Of a DNA stretch of 64,000 nucleotides, positions 34,908 through 43,305 are shown one piece after another; the stretch's first letter is position 1; every line of letters begins with the position of its first letter. The position numbers and the translations under genes were made by a program. Source of the DNA: Jeotgalicoccus sp052093725 (lineage in GTDB: Bacteria > Bacillota > Bacilli > Staphylococcales > Salinicoccaceae); contig JBQDHL010000002.1 of assembly GCA_052093725.1 (NCBI GenBank), positions 1 through 64,000 of the forward strand, given 5' to 3'. The notes under the pieces are model-generated. The model was not told the origin of the DNA, made no database searches, and saw only the letters and a list, made by a program, of their open reading frames with translations.

Positions 34908-36098
34908 TTAAGCTTTTTTGTTCAATTTTTGTTCATAAGCATCGATAATTCCTGCTACCGCACCGTCACCAGTTACGTTAGTTGCAGTACCGAAACTGTC
35001 CTGTGCAACGTAAAGTGCAATCATAAATGCAACTGCCGCTTCGTTGAATCCAAGATTTGCCATCAGCACTCCGCTCGCTGCCATAATTGCGCCGCCCGGT
35101 ACACCCGGAGCTGCAATCATTACGACACCTAAAAGTAGAATTACGCCGATCATTTCCCACACTCCCGGTATCTCGTAGCCTGGAAGAATTGTCATTACTG
35201 CGATCGAACAGCTGACGATTGTAATCGTACTGCCCGACAGGTGAATCGTCGCTCCCAGAGGAATGACAAAGTCCGCAATACGTGCACGAATACCATTTTC
35301 TTTCGTTCGTGCCAGCGTTACCGGAATTGTTGCTGCACTCGACATTGTACCAAGTGCTGTAAAATATGCCGGAAGCATATTTTTAAGCATTTTAAACGGA
35401 TTTTGTTTTAACAGGGAACCCGCGATTGTGTACTGCAGCATTAACCATATCCAGTGAAGGATAATTGCAACAAGCAGTACAACACCAAATACTAGTAATG
35501 TGTCAAATACAGTTCCTGTTGCCGCCATTCCCGCAAATACACCCGCAATATAGAACGGTAAAATACGGATAATAACTTTTTCAATAATAAATTCTATAAT
35601 ATCTTTACCCTGGTCAAAGAACTTAATCATTAAGTCCAGCTTAAGTATGTTCATTACAATACCGACTGCGAAAGCCAGTACAAGCGCCGGTAAAATATCT
35701 ATTATCGGTGGAATATCAAATTCCAGGAAAGGAGCAATTGCAGCACCCTCTTCGGGTACTTTGCTGTCCCCTGTAATGCGCGGCATAATAAAACTTGCCA
35801 CTGCATATGCCATCAGCCCGGCACCCAGCGTTGATAAGTATGCTACCCCTAAAGTCGCACCGACGACTTTAGCTGAACCTGCACCAATTTTCGAAATTCC
35901 CGATGCAATAAAAAATAGAATAATAAATGGAATCGTAAAGAAGATAAACGCCCCTAGAATCGATTGCATCGTTACGAATACTCTTACAACGAATTCCATA
36001 ATAGAACCCATTGCTCCGCCGTCGCCTACGAGATAATAAATGCCCCCGACTGCGATACCGGCGATAATACCCGCAATTAATTTTGCTAATAATTTCAC
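34908..36098 (-). CDS. dicarboxylate/amino acid:cation symporter (DAACS)
   Basis: 396-residue sodium/proton-coupled symporter of the SstT/GltP fold. The re-entrant loop motif SSAATIPVTL is clear, with PLGATIHLSG and the substrate-binding region DSFGTATNVTGDGAVAGIID near the C terminus. In SstT-like proteins the cargo is serine/threonine; glutamate/aspartate carriers share the fold. The gene is monocistronic and the terminator follows closely. Confidence 0.92.
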   Translation of the reverse strand: MKLLAKLIAGIIAGIAVGGIYYLVGDGGAMGSIMEFVVRVFVTMQSILGAFIFFTIPFIILFFIASGISKIGAGSAKVVGATLGVAYLSTLGAGLMAYAVASFIMPRITGDSKVPEEGAAIAPFLEFDIPPIIDILPALVLAFAVGIVMNILKLDLMIKFFDQGKDIIEFIIEKVIIRILPFYIAGVFAGMAATGTVFDTLLVFGVVLLVAIILHWIWLMLQYTIAGSLLKQNPFKMLKNMLPAYFTALGTMSSAATIPVTLARTKENGIRARIADFVIPLGATIHLSGSTITIVSCSIAVMTILPGYEIPGVWEMIGVILLLGVVMIAAPGVPGGAIMAASGVLMANLGFNEAAVAFMIALYVAQDSFGTATNVTGDGAVAGIIDAYEQKLNKKA

Positions 36099-36167
36099 TC
36101 TGAAATCCCCCTTGATTTTATCATCTTAATAAACATATCTTTTCACACTATAGATTGCAACCGTTTT

Positions 36168-36671
36168 CTAAAAAACTTTCTCGTATGCTGCATACCAGTC
36201 GTGCAGATTTTCATCCAGGTTTAAATGGCCTTTATATTCGAAATCGAGCTTCTGGAATAACTGTTGCATCGGCTTGTTTTCCTGTGAAGTATCTGTATGT
36301 ATTCCTAAATATGATTTTTCCTGTCCAATCTCGATAATGCCACGTAAAATCTTCTGTGCAATCCCCTGTCCTTGGAACGTCGGATCAACAGCAAGTCTGT
36401 GCAGTGCTAGACAGTCCATTCGTGCAAGCTCCCATGGAATATCATCATAGGCAAATGCGTGATTATCGTCCGCAACGATACAGCCATTAATTTCGCTGCC
36501 TTCTTCATACACATAAAGAGTGCGGTTCTTTATATCTTTTTTGAATGTTGCATCTGTCGGATAATATTCATCCCACTGATAATTCCCTGCTGCGTGCATT
36601 CTTGGTATGACTTTTTTAATAATTTCCATTATATAAGGTACATCATCGCTCTCTGCTAAACGTAAAGACAT
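36168..36671 (-). CDS. GNAT family N-acetyltransferase
   Basis: 167-residue GNAT acetyltransferase. The acetyl-CoA motif reads LAVDPTFQGQGIAQKILRGI (Q/RxxGxG/A form), and the final GHLNLDENLHDWY block is typical of ribosomal/small-molecule N-acetyltransferases. GGAGG precedes the ATG. Target unknown. It stands alone, 69 bases upstream of the symporter start. Confidence 0.9.
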   Translation of the reverse strand: MSLRLAESDDVPYIMEIIKKVIPRMHAAGNYQWDEYYPTDATFKKDIKNRTLYVYEEGSEINGCIVADDNHAFAYDDIPWELARMDCLALHRLAVDPTFQGQGIAQKILRGIIEIGQEKSYLGIHTDTSQENKPMQQLFQKLDFEYKGHLNLDENLHDWYAAYEKVF

Positions 36672-36784
36672 TTAATTTCCTCCATTATTTGCTAATAATT
36701 TTATTAAAATACCGTCAATAAGCTGTGCATTCAATTATACATTGTTGTATACTATGTTAAAAGACTAAAGATGTAAGGGGTTTT

Positions 36785-37069
36785 ATGATGTTCAAGTTTG
36801 ATAAAAACACTGTTCCGTATCATATTTCAAATATGATATTTTACGTAGTCACACTCGCAGTTGTCGGACTTATTTATTATTTCGCATTTTTACCGCCGTT
36901 ATTGGAAGTAACAACAGATGATTTCTTTGCATCATTCGGCCTTGGTGAATTTATCGGATTGCTTTTCTTCCTGATTTTAATTATCGTTCCAATCCTTCTT
37001 ATCGTTGGTGCGGTTTACCATTTAATTAAAATTGTTAAACCGGCAGGAAACGTTCCGGCAGAAAATTAA
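36785..37069 (+). CDS. small two-segment membrane protein
   Basis: 94-residue protein with two clear hydrophobic segments (MIFYVVTLAVVGLIYYFAF and IGLLFFLILIIVPILLIVGA) and short charged ends. GTAAGGGG precedes the start; ATG at 36785 and 36788 are both possible. No family recognised. It is followed by a strong bidirectional terminator. Confidence 0.75.
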   Translation: MMFKFDKNTVPYHISNMIFYVVTLAVVGLIYYFAFLPPLLEVTTDDFFASFGLGEFIGLLFFLILIIVPILLIVGAVYHLIKIVKPAGNVPAEN

Positions 37070-37090
37070 GTTCCATGGGGATGGAATTTT

Positions 37091-37126
37091 AAAAAGCTCC
37101 GCAGTCTTTGGACTGCGGAGCTTTTT
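37091..37126. terminator. bidirectional terminator
   Basis: AAAAAGCTCCGCAGTC and GACTGCGGAGCTTTTT form a perfect 16-bp stem between convergent genes ending at 37069 and 37137. Confidence 0.95.
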
Positions 37127-37136
37127 GTATTTATAA

Positions 37137-37772
37137 TTACGGCTGCAATGTTTTGTTTAATGCAATTGTATAGTGACGAGGTTCACGTGCACCGCTGATT
37201 GCAAATTTGTCATCAAATATGTAATACGGCAGTGTACGGACTTTGTTCACTTTCGCCATATTAAAGTCTCCGATTACATTTTCTAAAAACAGGCTCGGAT
37301 CGTTGATTACTTCGAGCGAAGGCACTTCAGGCATACCGTTTGCTTTCGCAATTCCTAAAAGCACATCTTTGTCGCTCACATTTTCACCATCGATAAAGTA
37401 AGCGCGGTGCAGCGACTCAAGAACTTCTTCGCCGAGTCCAAATTCGTACGCCAGTTTCAATAATCTATGCGCGTCTCTCGTGTTTGCCGGGATGACTTTC
37501 TCCATGTTGAATTCGATTCCGGCAATCTTACCTTGTTCGACGATATGATCGACCATTTCGGTAATTTCATCCATCGGTTTGTCATGCTTTTCAGCGAGGA
37601 CTTCATACATGTTTTTCTCAGGTACTTTCGGTGCCTGATTATCAAGTTCGTAACTTGCATACTCTATATTAACTTTAGCATCTGTTTCATATTCAGCCAG
37701 TGCTGTTTCAAAATTCTTCTTGCCGATATAGCAAAACGGACATGCGATATCAATATATATTTTAACGTCCAT
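37137..37772 (-). CDS. DsbA family oxidoreductase, FrnE-like
   Basis: 211-residue thioredoxin-fold protein of the DsbA/FrnE group. The redox motif CPFC is at residues 11-14 and the cis-proline region is VRTLPYYIFDDKF, followed by ISGAREP. There is no signal peptide, so it acts in the cytoplasm, probably as a thiol-disulfide or polyketide-type isomerase under oxidative stress. Monocistronic. Confidence 0.92.
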   Translation of the reverse strand: MDVKIYIDIACPFCYIGKKNFETALAEYETDAKVNIEYASYELDNQAPKVPEKNMYEVLAEKHDKPMDEITEMVDHIVEQGKIAGIEFNMEKVIPANTRDAHRLLKLAYEFGLGEEVLESLHRAYFIDGENVSDKDVLLGIAKANGMPEVPSLEVINDPSLFLENVIGDFNMAKVNKVRTLPYYIFDDKFAISGAREPRHYTIALNKTLQP

Positions 37773-37944
37773 AAGACCACTCCTTATTCTTTATTAAATT
37801 TTAACACATTTAGTGATGTAATTAGGAATTCTGTCACCATGTTGTGTAATTTTTAATACTAAATATTGTCAAAATCTGATACAATAATTCATGTAAAACT
37901 ATCAGGATTTATCCTGCAAATAAATTTGATAGGTGGAGAATATA

Positions 37945-38928
37945 ATGAAATATCGAGTTTTACTATACTATTACTACGTAGATGTAGAAGATCCGGAAAC
38001 ATTTGCGGCAGAACATTTAAGATTCTGTAAGGACCTGGGCTTAAAAGGCCGTATTCTAGTTGCCGATGAAGGTATTAACGGGACAGTTTCAGGTGATTTT
38101 GAACAGACTGAACGTTATATGGAATATATGAAAGCACATCCTTTATTTAAAGATATCGTCTTTAAAATTGATGAAACAGAAGAACATGCATTTAGAAAAA
38201 TGTTCGTTCGTCCGCGTCCTGAGCTTGTTAACTTAAGCTTGGACGCTGATATAGACCCTCGTGAACAGACAGGTGAATATTTATCGCCTGCAGAATTCTA
38301 TGAACAGATGCAGCAGGAAGATACTGTTGTTCTCGATGTACGCAACATCTACGAATATGACGTCGGTCATTTCCGCGGTGCGATTAAACCTGACGTTGAA
38401 ACTTTCAGAGACACGCCGCAATGGGTACGCGACAACAAACACTTATTCGAAGGCAAAAAAATTCTCACATACTGCACAGGTGGAATCCGCTGTGAGAAAT
38501 TCTCAGGATGGTTGAAAAAAGAAGGCTTTGATAATGTAGCACAGCTGCACGGCGGCGTTGCAACATATTCTAAAGACCCTGTCGCTAAAGGTCAGCTGTG
38601 GGACGGTCAAATGTACGTCTTTGATGAAAGACTGACAGTACCGATTAACCAGGTTGAACACGTAGTAGTCGGCCGCGATCACTTTGACGGTGAGCCATGC
38701 GAACGCTATATCAACTGTGCGAACCCTGAATGTAATGCGCAGGTTTTATCATCCGAAGAAAACCAGCACTACCACCTCGGCGGATGCTCAATCGAATGTA
38801 CAGAACACTCACGCAACAGATATATTGTTGAGCACAACATGACAAGCGAATTTGTTAAAGAACGCATTGAAGAATTAAAACAGACAGACTTCGCTAAAAC
38901 AGAACCTGTACTGAGCCATAAAGGCTAA
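37945..38928 (+). CDS. trhO: tRNA uridine(34) hydroxylase
   Basis: 327-residue rhodanese-domain enzyme that hydroxylates U34 of tRNA (5-hydroxyuridine). The N-terminal acylphosphatase-like domain (GRILVADEGINGTVSG), the rhodanese loop CTGGIRC with the active Cys, and the Cys-rich C-terminal part (CANPECNAQVL, GGCSIEC) match TrhO (formerly YceA). A GTG at 37933 overlaps the AGGTGG ribosome binding site, so the ATG at 37945 is the start. Confidence 0.95.
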   Translation: MKYRVLLYYYYVDVEDPETFAAEHLRFCKDLGLKGRILVADEGINGTVSGDFEQTERYMEYMKAHPLFKDIVFKIDETEEHAFRKMFVRPRPELVNLSLDADIDPREQTGEYLSPAEFYEQMQQEDTVVLDVRNIYEYDVGHFRGAIKPDVETFRDTPQWVRDNKHLFEGKKILTYCTGGIRCEKFSGWLKKEGFDNVAQLHGGVATYSKDPVAKGQLWDGQMYVFDERLTVPINQVEHVVVGRDHFDGEPCERYINCANPECNAQVLSSEENQHYHLGGCSIECTEHSRNRYIVEHNMTSEFVKERIEELKQTDFAKTEPVLSHKG

Positions 38929-38943
38929 TATAATTATATTTTA

Positions 38944-38977
38944 AATCCAGTCCGGAATTCCGGGCTGGATTTTTTTA
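38944..38977 (+). terminator. terminator of trhO
   Basis: AATCCAGTCCGG and CCGGGCTGGATT (one G:T pair) form a stem followed by seven T. Confidence 0.92.
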
Positions 38978-38989
38978 TGGTTGCTGGTA

Positions 38990-39068
38990 GATGAGAGTGA
39001 TTCCTCTGCCTGTGAGATGTTCTTGTGAGCAGAAGAACACACTTCCTTTGCACGTAAAATCTCTCATC
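38990..39068. repeat. hairpin-forming intergenic element
   Basis: GATGAGAG (38990) pairs with CTCTCATC (39061), enclosing a second hairpin GTTCTT/AAGAAC (39019, 39033). It lies just after the trhO terminator in an otherwise empty region of 302 bases that otherwise holds AT-rich promoter-like DNA for the monooxygenase operon. Function unknown. Confidence 0.45.
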
Positions 39069-39230
39069 AACCCCCTCCAATCTTCAATTCATACTAAATA
39101 AGTAAGTTTTATGCCTTAAATTATTGAATTATTCTAAATAAGTGATATCATTAATTCTAATTCATAGTTACTGACTAGGAAAAAACAGTCTTACATATTC
39201 CGGAAGCATATGCATTGGAAGGAGAATTTC

Positions 39231-40232
39231 ATGGAGTTCAATATTTTAAACCAAAGTCCTGTTCTTGACGGGCTTTCTGTCCAGGAGTCACTCAATCATA
39301 CGGTGGAGCTTGCAAAGCTCGCAGATACACTCGGCTACAAACGTTATTTCGTATCGGAGCATCACAATATGGAAAATCTTATCGGTACTGCACCTGAGGT
39401 TTTAGTCACTCATCTTATTAATCATACGAAAAATATAAGTATCGGTGCCGGCGGCGTTATGCTGTCGCATCACAATCCGTTTCACGTTGCCGAGCAGTTC
39501 CAGCTAATCAGTCATCTTGCACCTGGACGTGTGAATCTGGGTGTGGGTAAAGCCCCTGGCGGTACACCGCTCTCAACTGCTGCTCTCCAGCATGAACTCC
39601 GTGCCAACATCGATTCTTTCAATGACAGATTCCTGAGTCTGAAATCGTATGTAGACGGTACGCATGAGAATAACAGGTCTCTTAAAATATCGGCAGATAC
39701 CGAGTCTTCGAAACCTGACTTGTTCCTTCTCGGCGGCAGTGTTTCATCAGCTCAGTTTGCAGCTCAAAATAAAGTGAATTTCATCTTCGCACATTTCATT
39801 AGAAATGATGAGGCACTGCTTAAAGAAGTTTCAGCCGCTTACAAAAAACAAAATCCGGACGGGAAATTCATCGCTGCCCTATCGGTGCTCGCAATCGAAA
39901 CTGAAGAAGAAAAACAAGCTGCTGCAGACGCAAATAAAATTTATGCTCTTAAATTTAAAGATGGTAAGACATTGCGCGTCACTACTGAAAAACAGGTTAA
40001 TGATTTTATTAGAAACACCGATGAAAAAATTGAAGTAGAGAAAACTCAGGTCGATATGATTCTTGGTACAAAGGAAGAAATTCTATCGAAATTAGATGAA
40101 CTCAGTGAGCTCAGTCCAATCGACGAATTCATGTTCCATATACCTTCAACTGATGCTGCCCTACGCAACCATACAGTTAAAATGCTCGCACCGATCCATA
40201 CCATACACAAAGAAAAGGCTGGGATATTATGA
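39231..40232 (+). CDS. LLM class flavin-dependent oxidoreductase
   Basis: 333-residue bacterial-luciferase-like monooxygenase using reduced flavin and oxygen. Typical blocks: SEHHNMENLIG, SIGAGGVMLSHHNPFHVAEQF and GRVNLGVGKAPGG. The start at 39231 has AAGGAG at good distance; an upstream in-frame ATG at 39210 lacks one. It overlaps the next monooxygenase gene by four bases (ATGA). The substrate is unknown; partners of this type often attack sulfur- or nitrogen-containing organics. Confidence 0.9.
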   Translation: MEFNILNQSPVLDGLSVQESLNHTVELAKLADTLGYKRYFVSEHHNMENLIGTAPEVLVTHLINHTKNISIGAGGVMLSHHNPFHVAEQFQLISHLAPGRVNLGVGKAPGGTPLSTAALQHELRANIDSFNDRFLSLKSYVDGTHENNRSLKISADTESSKPDLFLLGGSVSSAQFAAQNKVNFIFAHFIRNDEALLKEVSAAYKKQNPDGKFIAALSVLAIETEEEKQAAADANKIYALKFKDGKTLRVTTEKQVNDFIRNTDEKIEVEKTQVDMILGTKEEILSKLDELSELSPIDEFMFHIPSTDAALRNHTVKMLAPIHTIHKEKAGIL

Positions 40233-41539
40233 GTAAGAAAGTACAGTTCGGAGTTATGCTGCACGGCCCCGGCGGCCATATGAATGCATGGAGAAGCGCT
40301 GATGTCCCAAGTGACGCCAGCGTTAATTTCGACCATTATAAAAACATCACTTTGAAAGCTGAAGATGCAGGATTTTCATTTATCTTTGTTGCAGATGGTC
40401 TATTTATTAATGATAAGTCGATTCCTCACTTTTTAAGTCGCTTTGAACCGTTAACACTGCTTGGTGCACTTGCTCCGATTACGTCTCATATCGGTCTTGT
40501 TGCAACAGTTTCAACATCGTACAGCGAACCATTTACGATTGCACGCCAGCTTGCCTCAGTCGATATGATGAGCGGCGGACGTGCCGGCTGGAACGTGGTG
40601 ACTTCTCCTTTAGAAGGCAGTGCTAAAAACTTCAGCAAGGACAAGCACCCGGAACATAGTCTGCGCTACGATATCGCGGACGAACATCTCTCAGTCGTTC
40701 AAGGACTTTGGGATTCATGGGAAGATGACGCATTTGTACGCGATAAAGAAAGCGGACAATATTTCGATAAAGAAAAAATGCACGAGTTGAATTACGAAGG
40801 TGAATTTTTCAAGATTTCAGGTCCGCTTAATATCGAGCGCTCACCTCAGGGTCAGCCTATTATCTTCCAGGCTGGAGCATCACCGAAAGGCTCAGCCTTT
40901 GCTGCTCGAAATGCCGACGCAGTATTTACAAATGCAACTACTTTGGAAAAAGCACAGAAGACTTATGCAGACTTGCGCCAGCAGGCAGCAGATAATGGAC
41001 GTAACCCTGACGAAATCAAAGTATTCCCGACACTGCAGCCGATTGTTGGAAAAGATGAACAGGAAGTCCGTGAACGATACGAGTACATTAAAAACTTAGT
41101 GACTGTAGAAGAAGCACTTGCCTACCTTGGGCGTTACTTCGATCACCATGATTTCACCCAGTATGATGTTGATGCGGCGTTCCCTGAACTTGGCGACATC
41201 GGTAAAAACAGTTTCCAATCAACGACGGATGACATCAAAGCACGTGCGAAGGAAAATAATATGACACTCCGTGAAGTAGCGCTGGAGGAAACAACACGTG
41301 AAAGTCCATTTATGGGTACCTACGAAGAAGTTGCCGACAAGATAATAGAATGGTTTGAAAACGACGGTGCAGACGGATTCGTTCTGACACCTCATATCCT
41401 CGGAGATTTCTTCCACGACTTCATCGATAAAGTGATTCCTATCTTAGTTGATAAAGGCTATTATGATACTTCTTATGAAGGTAAAACTTTACGCGATGAA
41501 CTTGGCTTGCCGTTTAAAGAAAACCGCTATGCAAAATAG
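40229..41539 (+). CDS. LLM flavin-dependent monooxygenase, NtaA/SnaA/DszA type
   Basis: 436-residue monooxygenase of the NtaA/SnaA/DszA/SoxA subfamily. Subfamily marks are SGGRAGWNVVTSPLEGSAKNF, GEFFKISGPLNIERSPQGQP, FQAGASPKG and the closing GFVLTPHILGDFFHDFIDKVIP. Such enzymes oxidise aminopolycarboxylates, dibenzothiophene-type sulfones or related compounds, with FMNH2 from a separate reductase; no reductase gene is adjacent. It is translationally coupled to the first LLM gene and followed by a terminator. Confidence 0.92.
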   Translation: MSKKVQFGVMLHGPGGHMNAWRSADVPSDASVNFDHYKNITLKAEDAGFSFIFVADGLFINDKSIPHFLSRFEPLTLLGALAPITSHIGLVATVSTSYSEPFTIARQLASVDMMSGGRAGWNVVTSPLEGSAKNFSKDKHPEHSLRYDIADEHLSVVQGLWDSWEDDAFVRDKESGQYFDKEKMHELNYEGEFFKISGPLNIERSPQGQPIIFQAGASPKGSAFAARNADAVFTNATTLEKAQKTYADLRQQAADNGRNPDEIKVFPTLQPIVGKDEQEVRERYEYIKNLVTVEEALAYLGRYFDHHDFTQYDVDAAFPELGDIGKNSFQSTTDDIKARAKENNMTLREVALEETTRESPFMGTYEEVADKIIEWFENDGADGFVLTPHILGDFFHDFIDKVIPILVDKGYYDTSYEGKTLRDELGLPFKENRYAK

Positions 41540-41541
41540 AA

Positions 41542-41585
41542 TAAAAAAATCAGCAGCTGACCCTTTTGAAGTCAGCTGCTTTTTT
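41542..41585 (+). terminator. terminator of monooxygenase operon
   Basis: AGCAGCTGAC and GTCAGCTGCT form a perfect 10-bp stem, with flanking A and T runs, just after the stop codon. Confidence 0.92.
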
Positions 41586-41642
41586 ATGTCGAAACCCCCT
41601 TATCTCCCTGATTTTACACCCAGTTTTTTCCTCATTTCTCAA

Positions 41643-41656
41643 TGTAAACGCTTTAA
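41643..41656. promoter_or_regulatory. CcpA cre-like site upstream of cstA
   Basis: TGTAAACGCTTTAA matches 13 of 14 cre positions and lies about 34 bases upstream of the -35 box, fitting carbon-source control of a carbon-starvation gene. Confidence 0.55.
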
Positions 41657-41689
41657 TATTCTTTTTAATTCAAATTATCTGAAAACTCA

Positions 41690-41718
41690 TTGACTCAGCT
41701 GTCACTCCTTGCTACACT
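41690..41718 (+). promoter_or_regulatory. sigma-A promoter of cstA
   Basis: TTGACT and TACACT are separated by 17 bases, about 40 bases before the ATG. Confidence 0.65.
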
Positions 41719-41758
41719 TAGCAACTAATTCACAAATTTCAGTTGCAGGAGGACTGCT

Positions 41759-43198
41759 ATGCTAACTTTACTAATTTCTTTATTTTTACTGGTGACAGGT
41801 TATATTGTTTATGGAAAGATTGTAGAACGTATTTTTGTTATTGATGATAAAAACCCAACACCTGCATATAAAACAAATGACGGTGTTGACTATATGCCGA
41901 TGCATCCATTCAAAGGATGGCTGATTCAGCTCTTAAATATTGCGGGTCTTGGCCCGGTATTTGGTGCTGTGGCTGGTGCTGTTTACGGTCCTCCGGCTTT
42001 AATCTGGATCGTTGTCGGCTGTATTTTTGCCGGTGCCGTTCACGATTATTTTGCAGGCATGCTCAGCTTAAGACATAATGGTTCACAGTTCCCGGCTCTT
42101 GTAGAAAGATATCTCGGAAAAGGTGTTAAAGTTTTCATTTATATCGTTTCACTGGCACTGATGATTCTTGTAACTGCTGCATTTACTGCCGGTCCCGCAG
42201 AACTAATTGCATTAAAATCAGGCGGTGCGATTCCATTCTTTGTTGCTTTAATTATTATTTTCACATATTTTGTTATCGCTGCTGTACTGCCGATTGATAA
42301 AATCATCGGACGGATTTATCCGTTTTTCGGTGCGGTACTGATTATTATGGCAGTATCGGTGTTATTCGGTTTAATCTTTTCAAGCACTCCGATTCCAAAC
42401 CTGACGTTTCAAAACCAGCATCCTGCAGGACTTCCTGTATGGCCGCTTATAATGGTTACCATTTCATGTGGTGCAATCAGTGGATTCCATTCAACTCAAA
42501 GTCCCATTATTGCACGTACTGTTAAGAAAGAATCAGACGGCCGCAAAGTGTTCTTTGGTGCAATGATTGCAGAAGGTGTTATTGCACTAATCTGGGCAAC
42601 TGCAGGTATGACTTTCTTCCACGGAACAGGCGGACTTGCAGAAGCACTTGCAGTCGGTGGACCTGCTGGTGTAATCGATACAATTTCTATTGAAATGCTC
42701 GGCTCTGCAGGTGCAATATTGGCATTCCTTGGTGCTATTATTTTACCAATCACGACCGGAGACACAGCACTTCGTTCTTCACGCATGATGCTTACTGAAG
42801 CAGTAACCGGTATGAGAAAGAGCAAAAAGGTACCTAAGATGTTCTGGATGACACTTTGTGTCGGTATCCCCGCATTCCTGCTGTCGACTATTGATTACAT
42901 GTTCTTATGGCGTTATCTGGGCTTTACTAACCAGACGGTTGCAGCGACAATGTTATGGGTTGCGACTGTATATCTGTTAAAAGAAGGTAAATTCCACTAT
43001 ATTGCTGGAATACCAGCATTGTTTATGACAGGTGTAGTCGGAACGTACTTCCTGTATGCACCTGAGACGCTGAACCTCGGTTATAACATCTCCATCATCG
43101 GTGGACTGATTCCAGTCGCTGTGACAGGTTATCTGTACGTTAAAGCTATTCTGAAACAACGAACTGCAGAAGTTAACGATCCGGCTTACGAACATTAA
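41759..43198 (+). CDS. cstA: CstA family carbon-starvation / peptide or pyruvate transporter
   Basis: 479-residue membrane protein of the CstA family with many hydrophobic segments. Diagnostic segments are YMPMHPFKGWLIQLLNIAGLG (read as YMPMHPFKG and LNIAGLGPVFGAV), HDYFAGMLSLRHNG, SGFHSTQSPIIARTV and TTGDTALRSSRM. At 479 residues it is shorter than the 700-residue E. coli CstA and matches the compact Gram-positive form. CstA imports peptides or pyruvate during carbon starvation; the cre-like site upstream supports that context. Ribosome binding site GGAGG. Confidence 0.93.
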   Translation: MLTLLISLFLLVTGYIVYGKIVERIFVIDDKNPTPAYKTNDGVDYMPMHPFKGWLIQLLNIAGLGPVFGAVAGAVYGPPALIWIVVGCIFAGAVHDYFAGMLSLRHNGSQFPALVERYLGKGVKVFIYIVSLALMILVTAAFTAGPAELIALKSGGAIPFFVALIIIFTYFVIAAVLPIDKIIGRIYPFFGAVLIIMAVSVLFGLIFSSTPIPNLTFQNQHPAGLPVWPLIMVTISCGAISGFHSTQSPIIARTVKKESDGRKVFFGAMIAEGVIALIWATAGMTFFHGTGGLAEALAVGGPAGVIDTISIEMLGSAGAILAFLGAIILPITTGDTALRSSRMMLTEAVTGMRKSKKVPKMFWMTLCVGIPAFLLSTIDYMFLWRYLGFTNQTVAATMLWVATVYLLKEGKFHYIAGIPALFMTGVVGTYFLYAPETLNLGYNISIIGGLIPVAVTGYLYVKAILKQRTAEVNDPAYEH

Positions 43199-43212
43199 AC
43201 ATTAAAGTACTG

Positions 43213-43249
43213 GACTGGTGTGAGAGACTCTCATACCAGTCTTATTTTT
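43213..43249 (+). terminator. terminator of cstA
   Basis: GACTGGTGTGAGAG and CTCTCATACCAGTC form a stem with a 3-base loop (one G:T pair), followed by a T-rich stretch. Confidence 0.85.
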
Positions 43250-43255
43250 ATGCAG

Positions 43256-43291
43256 AAAAAAACTCCCAATCTCTTTAGATTGGGAGTTCTA
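43256..43291. terminator. terminator of LysM-NlpC/P60 gene
   Basis: AACTCCCAATCT and AGATTGGGAGTT form a perfect 12-bp stem; on the minus strand it is followed by a T run, 15 bases past the stop at 43306. Confidence 0.92.
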
Positions 43292-43305
43292 TGATTAAAT
43301 TAGTA

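Noticed and set aside
38978..39230. Possible riboswitch or T-box upstream of the monooxygenase operon
   Set aside because: No T-box AGGGTGG motif, SAM, TPP or glycine-type core was recognisable; the likely promoter lies downstream of the hairpin.
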